64,000 bases of DNA from Callorhinus ursinus (GCF_003265705.1 NW_020312788.1:8038695-8102694); one strand, 5' to 3'; counted from the first letter of the stretch, positions 38,618 to 49,160 are shown. Notes: generated by a model not told the origin, from the letters alone. Made by a program: numbers and translations.

Positions 38618-38811
38618 ATTATTTTTTAAGATTTTATTTATTTATTTGAGAGAGAGAGAGAGTGAGAGAGAGCATGAGGGGAGAGAGGGTCAGAGGGAGA
38701 AGCAGACTCCCTGCTGAGCAGGGAGCCAGATGTGGGACTCGATCCAGAGACTCTGGGATCATGACCTGAGCCGAAGGAGTCTCTTAACCAACTGAGCCAC
38801 CCAGGTGCCCA
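38618..38811 (-). mobile_element. Carnivore SINE with target duplication
   Basis: Antisense SINE with (GA)n, 'ctgctgagcagggagccaga', 'gatcatgacctgagccgaag' and the head ending 'gagccacccaggtgccc'. The repeat taactagcattattat flanks it at 38601-38616 and 38812-38827. Confidence 0.95.
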
Positions 38812-39061
38812 TAACTAGCATTATTATAAATGTAATTTATAATTTTTTAAATTTGTCATATGCAAAATTTGCAGGAAATTAGACTGAACCTTACCAAGTG
38901 CGTGACATTCCCTAGAAATCTTATATAAGAGAAAACATGGACATACAATTTGAACAGTAGGAAAAAGAATAAATGAAAATAATCAGCATACCCCACCAGA
39001 ATGGCACATTCATTACAATTGTAGAACCTACGTTGACATTTCATAATACTCAAAGTTCATA

Positions 39062-39225
39062 GTTTACATTAGGGCTCACTCTTGGTGTGGTGGGTGTTCT
39101 CTGAGTTTGGACAAACACATAATGCCATGTATCCAACATTATAGTATGATGAAGAGTAGTTTCACTGCCTCCAAAATTTATGCTCCATCTGTTCATCCCA
39201 CCACCACCCCCCCAAGCCTGGCAAA
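39062..39225 (-). mobile_element. Old L1 3' end, left piece (antisense)
   Basis: 'gggctcactcttggtg', 'gagtttggacaaacac', and 'gccatgtatccaacattata' match the same part of the antisense L1 at 46320-46490. Cut at 39226 by a DNA transposon. Confidence 0.8.
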
Positions 39226-39731
39226 TACAAATCTTCCGTGACTCAAGATGAGGTTACATCCTGAAAAAAAATCATTATGTTGAAAATATTGTAAGTCAAA
39301 AATGCGTTTAATACATCTAACCTACCAAATGAACTTCATAGCTTAGCTCTAAACATGCCCAGAACATTTATATTAGCCTACAGTTGGGGAAAATCATTTC
39401 GCATAAAACCTATTTTATAATAAAGTGTTGAATATTTCATGTAATTTGTTGACTACTGTACTGAAAATGAAAACCAGAATGGTTGGATGGGTATGGAATA
39501 ACCATTAAGTCTATTATTGGTTGTTTACCCTTGTGATCATGTGACTGACTGGGAGCTGTGCTTGCCCCTGTCCAGTATCATAAGAGAGTATCATACCACA
39601 TATCCCTAGCCTTGGAAAAGATCCAAATTCAAAATTTGAAATATGGTTTCTACCAAATGCATATCACTTTCACACCATCATAAAGTCAAAAAAGTTTAAA
39701 CTGAACCATTGTAAGCCAGGGACCGTCTGTA
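39226..39731 (+). mobile_element. Tigger-like (pogo/Tc1-mariner) non-autonomous DNA transposon
   Basis: About 506 bases whose ends are related inverted sequences (tacaaatcttccgtgactc at the left; ccagggaccgtctgta at the right). TA stands at both junctions, and the interrupted L1 continues on both sides. Internal blocks ('tattttataataaagtgttg', 'gcatatcactttcacaccat') match the second copy at 54491-55000 in reverse. Short and without a transposase ORF. The Tigger assignment is from memory of the family wording; orientation is arbitrary. Confidence 0.75.
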
Positions 39732-39775
39732 CTGATCTGTCTACTGTCTCCATAGACTTGCCTTTTCCAGAACAA
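39732..39775 (-). mobile_element. Old L1 3' end, right piece (antisense)
   Basis: 'ctgatctgtctactgtctcc' and 'gacttgccttttccagaa' continue the L1 interrupted at 39225, matching 46495-46545. Confidence 0.75.
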
Positions 39776-40724
39776 ATTTCTTATCTGTATTTAAAATTTT
39801 ATACCTCTCTGACTCTTAAAACTGGGTTGTTATACAACATGTCAGAAATATATCCACTGGGCAAAATGAAGTTTTATCCACCTAGCTAGTTAATATGATT
39901 TTATAGAGGGCAACTAAAAAGATATCCATATGTAGGTTCAGAGACATTTGAATTAAAGTTCACGTAGATACTGGAGAGAATATGTTTTATTCTAAACTCT
40001 GTATATATTAACTATAAAATGGGTCACATTTTTTAAACATAAATCGAACATGTCATAATTTAAACATCAAAATGAGTGTTGTTCCATCCAAAGTAGTAGT
40101 TTGGGGATGTCAATACCAGGGTTCCTGTTATACAATGACATTCAAAACGAGTTTCACAATCCAATTTTGAAAGTTCTTCCAGAGCCACTTTATGAGCAAT
40201 CAGTGAAAAGGAGAATCTCATTATGTTTTAGTCACATCACTTTTTTGATGAAAAATTCATGAGGTCTGCTTTGTTCATACCATGTTCCCCACAGTGGGCT
40301 TTAAATGACTTCAGGCTATATCCAAGACCAAGTCTACTCTTAATAGATAAAAAATAGCCATTTTTGAATATATTACAGTTCAATTTTCACAAGTTCTGAG
40401 GCACGGCCAAAGAGTTGTTGAAAGAAACATATTTGAACAATGCTAGAGTAATTGGAGTCAGTACACTGCCTGCCAACGGATTGATTTTGAGGTGAAAGCA
40501 CTACTTAAAATTTTACACTCTGGTATGTTTCATTTAACAAGGCACCTTGCTTCTTAGGCACATGGTGGATTTCCTTAAATGTGGCCTGGGGTTTTAAAAT
40601 CAAATATTGCTGTCCGGAGTTTCTAGAGATTTTTTTCCTAAATGTTATCTAAGGAATTTCACTCTTTAGGGATAATTTTTATACTACTGAATTTATTTTC
40701 CGTAAGTAGCTAGTGTCTTGATCA
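39776..40724. other. Unique DNA, no gene recognised
   Basis: No repeat family or exon identified in this AT-rich stretch. Confidence 0.45.
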
Positions 40725-41065
40725 TCTATTCATTCAAGTGTTGGGAATATATGTTGTGAATAAAACAGGCACTTATCTTCTAGTAGAGGAAACTGCCAGT
40801 AAACACCTGAATGAATAATACAAGATCAGGTGGTGAGAAGAGCTATGAGGAAAAATTAAGCAGGGGAGAAATGCTCTGGAGGACACCATTTTAGTCAGTG
40901 TGATCAAAAAGGCCTCTTTGAGAGGTTCACAAATGATCACATCTGAAGGCATTTGGTTGGAATGTTTTCTTACTGGAAGCACAGTGCTGAGAACTTTGAG
41001 GAACGACAAGGTGCCGCTGAGGCAGAAGAGACGTAAGCAGGGGCTGGTGGTAAGAGAGGTACACA
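40725..41065 (-). repeat. L2 LINE fragment
   Basis: Antisense L2 order: 'ttcattcaagtgttgg', 'gtgaataaaacaggcactta', 'gagctatgaggaaaaatta', 'aaaaggcctctttgagaggt'. The two long frames here (40773-41222 minus, 40900-41385 plus) overlap on opposite strands and are explained by the repeat, not by a gene. Confidence 0.7.
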
Positions 41066-42064
41066 CTTCCTCTGAAAGGCATATAGAAAAGCAATTAATG
41101 TCTGGGACTTGTCTATTAGCTTCATCCATTATTATGTGTTTTCTTAACCTCTCCCTGTTTGGATCCCCAACAGCCAAATGGAATAACAGTGGCACCATCC
41201 CATACGGGTGGCGATTAAACAAGATGACACGTGGGCTGCACTTGACAAAGTGCTTTCAGCAGTCAAGAATTAGCCAGAGGAAGAGAGAGAGGAGACATGA
41301 AGTTGTATCTTTCAAAAAAAGGAAAGAGTTAAATATCTGCTCACATATTAAAAGGGGAAACCTTAAAAAAAATTTAACTTTTTAGCTCCAGTGAAAAGTT
41401 AAGGGTTTCCATGCAGTCCTTTCTTTCAACACCTCCTTCTAACAGCTGCCATTTATTTACTTTTAGGGTTAGCTCCTTCAAAGTGGCACCCAGTCTGTTC
41501 AAGATCTTTATAAAAACACAACTGAAATAATGTTTTTATGCCTTTTTTCATAGTCACAAAAGTATGACATGGTTGTTAAGAGGGAAAAAAATTTAAAGCA
41601 CAGAAACATAAATATAGGAAAATTGTATACATCGTGGCTGTAATCAGAGAGTATCTTTCCATGTGATTACATATTAGTACCTTGAACCAGTTCCAGTGAC
41701 TCAGTATTGTAGCAAAGATTTAATCATATGTTATAAGTTGATTTTTGCATTGGATTTTCTATTTTGTCACTATTTTGCTGTGTGGCACAATGGAGACCTA
41801 ACTTTATTATTTCTTCTAAAAGCAAAACTTATCTCATTACTAATTTGAAATACAATCTCTCTCAAACACTGAATGTATAAAAATTACTTGGGTCTGTTTT
41901 TGGACTTTCATTCATTCCTTGAGCTGTCTTTTCCAGAGCCAATATGACATTATTTTAATAATGTTACATTAAAATTATTACATCAAATATATAATAATAT
42001 AAACTGTAACCATCTTGTAGCAAATTTATTAGGCATCACTGCTTTTTAACATAATTTTATTGTC
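41066..42064. other. Unique DNA, no gene recognised
   Basis: No named repeat or exon recognised in this AT-rich stretch. Confidence 0.45.
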
Positions 42065-42240
42065 TATTCTTAGTCTATTACACTTCCAGATAAAGTTTGT
42101 ATTATTTATCAAGCTAAAAAATTCGGGAGTTTTATTGCAATTGTGTTAAATTTATAGATACATTTGGAAGATATGATGTTTTTACATTGTAATTCTTCTC
42201 ATCTGAGAATATGTGATGTCACTCTGCCTGTTCGTGCGCA
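42065..42240 (-). mobile_element. Old L1 ORF2 fragment (antisense)
   Basis: 'gtgttaaatttatagataca' and 'tgtaattcttctcatctgag' match the antisense ORF2 C-terminal half. The corresponding piece recurs at 43150-43262. Confidence 0.6.
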
Positions 42241-42324
42241 TGTGTGTGCGTGTGTTCTTTTACCAAAACTCAGATTTAAAGGGAATTTTTTATTCCTCAC
42301 CTTTTTTCCTCCACTTCAGTGTCA

Positions 42325-43140
42325 TTAGCTGTTAGGGGAATGCAAATGAAAACCACAATGAGTTGTTACTCTACCCATACTAGAAAGGCTAATTTAAAAA
42401 AAAAAAAAAGTAACACTATGTAAGGTTGGCAAGGATGTAGAGAAACTGGATCACTCATACATTGTTGGTGTGAATGTAAAATGGTACAGCCACTCCAGAA
42501 AACAGTTTACTAGTTTCTTTAAAAAACTAAACATGAAACCACCATATGACCTAGTAGCTGCATTCCTGGGCATTTATCCCAGAGAAATGAAAACTCATGC
42601 TCACACAAAAACCTGTACAGGAATTTTATAGTAGTTTTACTCATAATAGCTAAAATCTGGAAAAAGCTCCATTGTTTGTCAACAGATGGATGGTTAAACA
42701 GATTGAGGTTCATCTAGAACATGGAATACTACTCAGCAGTAAAAAGGAATGAAGTATCTATCGATACATGTAACAGCTTTGATGAAGCTTGAGGGAAATA
42801 TGTTGAGTGAAAAAAAGTCACTCCCAAAAGGTTACACACCACATAATTCCATTTATGTAAGATTCTTGAAATGACAAAATTATAGAAATAGAGAACAGAT
42901 TAATGTCTGCCAGGGATTAAGGACGGGGTGTGGGTGAGGTCAAGTAGATGTGGCTAAAAAGGACAACATGATATGGTGATGAAAATGTTCTGTGTCTTGA
43001 CTTTATCACTTTCAATATCCTGGTTGTGAGGGGAATTAGTTAATTAAGCTACACAGGATCTCTCTGTATTATTTTTTTACTACTACATATGAAACTATAA
43101 TCATCTCAAAAAGTTTAATTAAAAGTAAAAATAAATGCCT
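42325..43140 (+). mobile_element. Old L1 LINE 3' end, sense
   Basis: Sense L1 wording: 'gaatgcaaatgaaaaccaca', 'ggatgtagagaaactggatc', 'atggaatactactcagcagt', 'gataatgg'-type 3' UTR ('gatatggtgatgaaaatgtt') to about 43140. It is 5'-truncated at the end of ORF2 and non-coding. Confidence 0.85.
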
Positions 43141-43149
43141 GAGTAGAAA

Positions 43150-43258
43150 TTTTAAAAATGTATTCTTACAATTAACTTTGATTGGAGCTTTGTTAAATTT
43201 GTAAATAAATTTGGAGTTATCTAACATTTTTGCAGTATAAATCTTTTCATCTAGGGGC

Positions 43259-43262
<4 letters not shown>
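43150..43262 (-). mobile_element. Old L1 ORF2 fragment (antisense)
   Basis: 'gctttgttaaatttgtaaat' and 'gtataaatcttttcatctag' cover the same ORF2 part as 42065-42240. Ends in a CT microsatellite. Confidence 0.6.

Positions 43263-43306
<44 letters not shown>
43263..43306. repeat. (CT)n microsatellite
   Basis: About 20 CT units, followed by degenerate GT-rich sequence to 43330. Confidence 0.95.
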
Positions 43307-43330
43307 TTTTCTCTGTGTGTGTTTGTGTTC

Positions 43331-44049
43331 CTTTAACAAATCTTAAAAATGTTTAAAACAAATTAAAAGCAATTTATTAAAATTTAACTTTTCTCTCCAT
43401 TTTTGTCTTTCTTATCCTAAAAGTTTCAAAGTAGACTATTGACCTAGATAAAAGAAGTCTAAAAAAAGCTGAAATTTCATATGCTCAGTCTTTTTTTGTC
43501 ACAATGTTATCTAATCTAGTGTCAAAAATGAATCATCTCCTTAAAGTTCTGATTGGCCACAGCCTTACTGAAACAAGTTTTGGTAGTCCACAACTCCTGG
43601 TCAGCACACAGGGTAAATCTCAGCCAAAAATTAACTGCCAATGTAAAGTCCAATCAAGTGATTTTATCTATTTTGTTAAACACTGTATTTTTCCTCAAAA
43701 ATGGAAAGGGTGCACTGGATTGGGTTTCAATTTTTTAAATTTGTTTGTGTTCTGCAACTTTTTAACAGATGACACCTTTTCTATTCCAGTTTTCTTGCCT
43801 GTAAAATGGAAGATAATTTCTATGTGTTCTTTCATCCCTGGGTTTCCTAGATTGTTGGATGTTTTACATTTTTATAGTCTTATAATAAAACTCTAACCAT
43901 TTAATGTAGTACTATAACTATGTGTTATAGTAAAATATCTTTTATTATGTGGGTTTTCAATAAGTGAAGAAGTCATTGGCTATTAAACCTCTTCAAAAGC
44001 TCTTTGACATTTTAATATTCAGGACACTGTATGCTGTAACCTCATATAG
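43331..44049. other. Unique DNA, no gene recognised
   Basis: No named repeat. A 130-codon frame at 43504-43896 has no motif, signal or splice context to support it. Confidence 0.45.
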
Positions 44050-44190
44050 AAGAAGGGGCACAAGTTTGGGAAGAGATCAGTATGATTGAAACTATGGCTC
44101 CACCATTTACCAGCAGAATACAACTCTTTAAAAGTCATTGAACTTTTGTTAAGCCTCAGGTTCCTCATCTGAAAAAGGGTAGTTGAAGGT
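44050..44190 (+). repeat. MIR SINE fragment
   Basis: 'actatggctccaccatttac', 'agtcattgaacttttgttaa' and 'gcctcaggttcctcatctga' follow the sense MIR core. Confidence 0.7.
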
Positions 44191-44432
44191 TACAGATACA
44201 TCTGTCTGTCTGACAAATGACAGGTCTTCATAAAATTTAATTTCTAGTTGGTAACGGTAACATTTATTCTTCATGGCAAATTAGTTATTGTCCCAAAAGA
44301 AAGACAAGTTTTATGTCATTTCCTTGTAGACCCCTAATAGAGTCTTATGCCTTTGTTGCTTTCTAAAATACCTATTTGATCTCACAGGCAGTAATAACAC
44401 TGTTTCAAATTTCATATTCAAAATAAGTCCAT

Positions 44433-44637
44433 AGGGGTGCCTGGGTGGCTCAGTCAGTTAAGCATCCGACTCTTGATTTTGGCTCAGGTCATGATCTCAG
44501 GGTCCTGGGATCAAGCCCCATGCTGGGCTCTGCACTGAGCGTGGAGCCTGTTCAGCATTCTCTCTCCCTCTCTCTCTCTTCTCCTCCCCACCTGCTAGCT
44601 CTAAATAAATAAATAAATAAATAAATCTTTAAAAACC
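44433..44637 (+). mobile_element. Carnivore SINE, older type
   Basis: Complete sense SINE: 'ggggtgcctgggtggctcag', 'cttgattttggctcaggtc', CT tract and (AAAT)n tail. The middle reads 'gcactgagcgtggagcctg', an older variant than the copies near 48 kb and 57 kb. No clear target duplication. Confidence 0.93.
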
Positions 44638-44785
44638 AAACAAAACAAAAATCACCACTTGATATATATATATATAAAAGTAATCCAAGTTGTTTCAGAT
44701 AACCTTTTATACCCTAGACCACTTTAAAAGCTATTATCAATCCTTTGGTGAGAGACAATGTTCAGTTTAAAAAGGTAGATGTCCA

Positions 44786-45076
44786 TTATATGTTAAAAAA
44801 AAAAAGAAGAAGATAGCAGGAAGGGAAAAATGAAGGGGGCGAAATCGGAGGGGGAGACGAACCATGAAAGACAATGGACTCTGAGAAACAAACTGAGACT
44901 TCTGGGGGTGGGGAATGGGTTAGCCTGGTGATGGGTATTAAAGAGGGCATGTACTGAATGGAGCACTGGGTGTTATATGCCAACAATGAATCATGGAACA
45001 CTACATCGAAAACTAATGATGTAATGAATGGTGATTAACATAACATAATAAAAAATAAATAAAAAAATAAGAAAAA
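44786..45076 (+). mobile_element. Short young-type L1 3' end with target duplication
   Basis: About 290 bases of L1 3' UTR ('gaccatgaaag'-type block near 44860, 'gagcactgggtgttatatgc', 'gaatcatggaacactacatc') ending in an A-rich tail. It matches, in reverse, the 3' end of the large L1 at 17474-17720. The repeat gtagatgtcca flanks it at 44775-44785 and 45077-45087, with similar A-rich bases before each copy. Severely 5'-truncated. Confidence 0.93.
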
Positions 45077-45087
45077 GTAGATGTCCA

Positions 45088-45594
45088 GATCTTGTTCAAT
45101 ACTATTTGTAGGCTTTGATTCCTTACATAATGCAGTTTGCAAAAAGAGTTTACCTAAAACAATTTTTGAGGTAACATTTTATAATATATCACTTTTGGAC
45201 ACAGAAGATATAATAGAACTGATTATAAAATTGAAATTTCTGCAATCTGAACATAATTTATTTGAAAAACCAAAAGGCTTGAAGAAGATCTGATTTCACA
45301 GTATTTAAGATTAAGACTAATTTCTGAGTCTCTGCACACATTTCCATTTACTCCTTAGGGGAATAATTGAATTAGATTTTTATCTCTTATACTAGAGTAT
45401 GTATAGGTAAATAAGACTGTACAGTTTCTTTGAAAAAAAATTTATAAATCCATTAAATGCAAACATAGATCTTTATTTATGAAATAATTTTAGATCTCTT
45501 AAATTGCCTCATTGTATATTCTTCTAGTCAACATGCTTGTCTCTTGCATCATATTAGTTTTTGTATTTCTTTGAATTTAGATTTCAATAAAAGA
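45088..45594. other. Unique AT-rich DNA
   Basis: No gene or repeat recognised. A 70-codon frame at 45081-45293 has no motif. Confidence 0.45.
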
Positions 45595-45665
45595 ACCTCA
45601 GTTCTGATTCTAGCTGTGCCAATTACTAACTACATGCCTCTGGGAAATTCAGAATTATAAGCTCT
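45595..45665 (+). repeat. MIR SINE fragment
   Basis: 'cagttctgattctagctgtg' and 'ctaactacatgcctctggga' match the sense MIR head and core start. Confidence 0.55.
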
Positions 45666-45784
45666 GACAGAATTCTCAGAGATTATTCTTAATTACAGAA
45701 TTTTAGAATTTTTCACAAATCCTACTTAAAACCCAGCTAAATTTTATCCTTTGTAAAACAGACAAAATTACCATCCCATTACAT

Positions 45785-46035
45785 CAGTTATGTATTGCCA
45801 CAGTAATGTCATGTAATAAACAGCCACAAAATTTAAATTGCATACAATTATAAACAGTTCACAAATAAGCAAGGGTCAGCTGATCTTGGCTGAGCTTACT
45901 CATGCATCTGAGATGAGTTATGAGTTAGCAAGATGATTCTGCTGACCTTGGCTGGGTATTCTCTCATATCTATTGTTGCCTGGCTATTGACTGATTTGGA
46001 TGGCCTTGGGTGGGGCTATGGGAGTATTAACTCTG
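45785..46035 (+). repeat. Old medium-reiteration repeat, first half
   Basis: 'tcagttatgtattgccacag', 'caagggtcagctgatcttgg' and 'catgcatctgagatgagtta' match the front of the family whose back half is at 48765-48965. Separated from it by the L1 at 46135-48725. Confidence 0.55.
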
Positions 46036-46036
<1 letters not shown>

Positions 46037-46111
<75 letters not shown>

Positions 46112-46127
46112 CAGAGCGTGTGTGTGT
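46037..46127. repeat. Compound microsatellite (TG)n(AG)n(ACAGAG)n(TG)n
   Basis: About 42 bases of TG, then AG, then four ACAGAG-type units and a short TG run. It stands where the tail of the adjacent antisense L1 would be. Confidence 0.95.
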
Positions 46128-46861
46128 TTTAGAACTTTATATTGTTAGAGCAGTTTTATGTTCACAGCAACATTGAAAGGAAAGCACAGAGATTTCCCAT
46201 ATATCCTCCCCTACCCCCCACACATGCACAGCCTCCCCACTATCAATACCACTCACCAAAATAGTATATTTTTTACCAATGATGGATGGACCTACACTGA
46301 TACATCATAATCATTCATAGACTGTACTTTGCCTAAGAATTCACTCTTGGTGTTATATATGCTATGAGTTTGGACAACAAATGTATAATGACATATATCC
46401 ATTATTATAATATCATACAGAGTATTGCCACTGCCCTAAAAATCCTCTGTGCTCTGCCTATTCATCTTTACCCCCACTCCCATCCTGGTAACCACTGATC
46501 TTTTTATTGTCTCCATAGCTTTGCCTTCTCCAGAATGTTGTATAGTTGGAATCATACACTATGTAACCTCTTGGATTGGCTTCTTTCACTTAGTAATATG
46601 CATTTAAGTTTCCTCCATGTCTTTTCATGGCTTGAGAGATTATTTCTTTTTAGTGCTGAATAATATTCCATATCTAGATGTAATAACATTTATTTATTCA
46701 TTCACCTACTGAGAGAAAACTTGATTGCTTCCAAGTTTTGGCAATTAAGAATAAAGCTGCTATAAATATCTGTGTCAAGGTTTTTTGTGGAGATAAGTTT
46801 TCAACACCTTTGGGTAAATACCAAGAAGCACAATTGCTGGGTCATATGTAAGATTATGTTT

Positions 46862-47046
46862 AGTTGCCCGGTGGCTCAGTCAGTTAAATGTCCGACTCTT
46901 GGTTTTGGCTCAGGTCATGATCTCAGGGTCATGGGATTGAGCCCTGCATTAGGCTCTGTGCTCAGCAGGGAGTCTGCCAGAAGATTCCCTTCCTCTGCCC
47001 CTCCCCCTGCTCACTGTCTCTCTCTCTAAAATAAATAAATCTTTAA
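46862..47046 (+). mobile_element. Carnivore SINE, older type, damaged head
   Basis: 'cggtggctcagtcagttaaa', 'ggctcaggtcatgatctcag' and a CT tract with (AAAT)n. The first bases are partly lost. The L1 reads on across it from 'ttatgttta' to 'gaaaccgctaaactgtc'. Confidence 0.9.
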
Positions 47047-47359
47047 ATATATATATACATGTACTTATGTATATATATGAAACCGCTAAACTGTCTTCTA
47101 AAGTGGCTGTACCATTTTGCATTCTCACCAACAATGAACAAGAGTTCCTGTTGCTCCACATCCTCACCAGCATTCAGTGTTACCAGTATTCCAAACTGTG
47201 GCCATTCTAATAGGTATGTAGTGGTATCTCATTGTTGTTTTATTCTGCATTTCCCTAATGACATATGATGTAGAGCATCTTTCCATATACTTATTTGCCA
47301 TCTGTATACCTTCTTTGAGGTGTCTGTTAAGGTCTCTGGCCCATTTTTCTAATTTGTTT

Positions 47360-47422
47360 TCTTATTGTTGACTTTTAAGAGTTTCAACTCTTGATCTTGG
47401 AGTTTTCTTATTGTTGACTTTT
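47360..47422. repeat. 46-bp tandem duplication at a SINE/L1 junction
   Basis: cttattgttgactttt occurs at 47361, 47407 and 47624. The last two are the target duplication of the SINE at 47423-47622. The first is an extra copy 46 bases upstream, followed by a SINE-like 'aactcttgatcttgg'. Confidence 0.65.
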
Positions 47423-47622
47423 TTTTTTAAAGATTTATTTATTTATTTGAGAGAGCGAGAATGAGAGAGAGAGAGAGAGAGTACATGAGAGGGGGGAGGG
47501 TCAGAGGGAGAAGCAGGCTCCCTGCTCAGCAGGGAGCCTGATGTGGGACTCGATCCCAGGACTCCAGGATCATGACCCGAGCCGAAGGCAGTCGCTTAAC
47601 CAACTGAGCCACCCAGGCGCCC
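47423..47622 (-). mobile_element. Carnivore SINE, arctoid-type variant, with target duplication
   Basis: Antisense SINE with (GA)n, 'ctgctcagcagggagcctga', 'gactccaggatcatgacc' and 'ggcagtcgcttaaccaactg'. Flanked by tcttattgttgactttt at 47406-47422 and 47623-47639. Confidence 0.95.
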
Positions 47623-47649
47623 TCTTATTGTTGACTTTTAAGAACTCCA

Positions 47650-47741
47650 TTTCTTGACCCCGGGGTCGTGAGTTCGAGCCCTACATTAGGTGTAGAGATT
47701 ACTTAAAAATAAATAAATACATTAATTAATTAATTAATTAA
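47650..47741 (+). mobile_element. 5'-truncated old SINE
   Basis: 'cccggggtcgtgagttcgag' is the tRNA B-box side. The remainder reads 'attaggtgtagagattactt' with an (AAAT)/(TTAA) tail. The L1 phrase 'ttttaagagttctttg' resumes directly after. Confidence 0.75.
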
Positions 47742-48082
47742 TTTTAAGAGTTCTTTGTATATTTTGGGTAACAATCCTGTATCATATGTGTCTTCTGCAA
47801 ATATTTTGTCCCAGTCTGTGACTTCTCTTTTCATTCTCTTAACATTGCCTTTCACAGAGCAGAATTTTTTGTTTAAATAAAGTCTAGTTTATCAACTTTT
47901 TCGCAGATAGATTTTCTCCTATGTTATTTTCTAAGAGTGTTATAGTTTTGCATTTTACGTTTAGGTCTGTGGTCAATTTTGAGTTAATCTTTGTGAAAGG
48001 TTTAAGGTCTGTGTCTAGATTTACTTTTTTGCATATGGATGTCCAGTTGTTCCAGCATCATTTGTTGAAAAGACTGTCTTTG

Positions 48083-48290
48083 GGCGCCTGGGTGGCTCAG
48101 TTGGTTGAGCGACTGCCTTCGGCTCAGGTCATGATCCTGGAGTCCTGAGATCGAGTCCCACATTGGGCTCCCTGCTCAGCGGGGGGTCTGCTTCTCCCCC
48201 GACCCTCTTCCCTCTCATGCTCTCTGTCTCTCATTCTCTCTCTCTCAAATAAATAAATAAAATCTTTAAAAAAATTTAAAAAAAAGAAAA
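48083..48290 (+). mobile_element. Carnivore SINE with perfect 16-bp target duplication
   Basis: Full-length sense SINE: 'gggcgcctgggtggctcagt', 'gagcgactgccttcggctca', 'ctggagtcctgagatcgagt', CT tract, A-rich tail. The repeat gaaaagactgtctttg is identical at 48067-48082 and 48291-48306, which indicates a fairly recent insertion. Confidence 0.97.
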
Positions 48291-48764
48291 GAAAAGACTG
48301 TCTTTGTTCCATTGCATTGTCTTTATGCTTTTATCAAAGATGAGTTGACCATATTTATGTGGGTCTATTTCTGGGCTCTCTATTCTGTTCCATTAATCTA
48401 TTCATCTTTTTTTTTTCCCACCAATACATATTGGTTTGAATTACTGTAGCTTTATAGTAGGTCTTGAAGTCAAGTAGTGTCAGTCCTTCAGCTTTGTTCT
48501 TTTCCTTTAATATTATGTTGGCTATTCTGGGTGTCTTGCTTCTCCATGTAAACTTTATAATCCATTTGTTAAATCCACAAAATTATTTGCTGGTATTTTG
48601 ATTGGGATTACATTTAATCTATAGGTCAAATTTGAAAGAACTGGCATCTTGACAATACTGAATCTTTCTATCCGTGAACATGGTATATCTATTTCTTTAG
48701 TTCTTTTTTGATTTGTTATCAGCTTTATGCTTTTTATTTTTCAACGGGTTACCTCCAGCATGTT

Positions 48765-48965
48765 CTCATAGTAACACTAAGGATAAGCACCAAGTATAAA
48801 CAAGTTTCTGTTTGTGTTACAATTGATAACATACCTAATTGGCCAAAGTAGGTCACATGGCTGAACTCGGAATAAGGGTCAGTGGAATGTACTTCAAATT
48901 CTTGCTGTAAGGAGCTTCAAAGTCATGGCAATGGGCATGGATACAGGGAGAACTGAAGAATTCTC
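48765..48965 (+). repeat. Old medium-reiteration repeat, second half
   Basis: 'ggccaaagtaggtcacatgg', 'agcttcaaagtcatggcaat' and 'ggcatggatacagggagaac' complete the element begun at 45785-46035 and resemble 13880-14240. Confidence 0.55.
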
Positions 48966-49160
48966 ATGTAACCTGTATGGGACCATATGTGATCAATCTA
49001 CCACACCAACTGATTTCATAAAACCTTTGTAAAGATGAAATGATGGAATTGAAAGCCCACAGTAAATTGTAATACATTTTGCACATCCTGTTGTTATAGA
49101 CATTGTCATTATTATCATGACATTTAAAATAAAGCTGTCTTGACTGACATAACTTTAAAA

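Larger units (their letters stand above)
46135..48725 (-). mobile_element. Old L1 LINE (antisense), split by SINEs
   Basis: The 3' end starts at 'gttagagcagttttatgttc' (46144) and runs through 'aaccactgatctttttattg' (46491), 'ccaacaatgaacaagagttc' (47129) and ORF2 C-terminal blocks to 48725. It is 5'-truncated and interrupted by SINEs at 46862-47046, 47423-47622, 47650-47741 and 48083-48290. Non-coding. Confidence 0.88.

Noticed and set aside
40773..41385. Opposite-strand frames of 149 and 161 codons
   Set aside because: Most of the region is an L2 remnant. The two frames overlap on opposite strands and neither shows a domain, splice context or coding composition.
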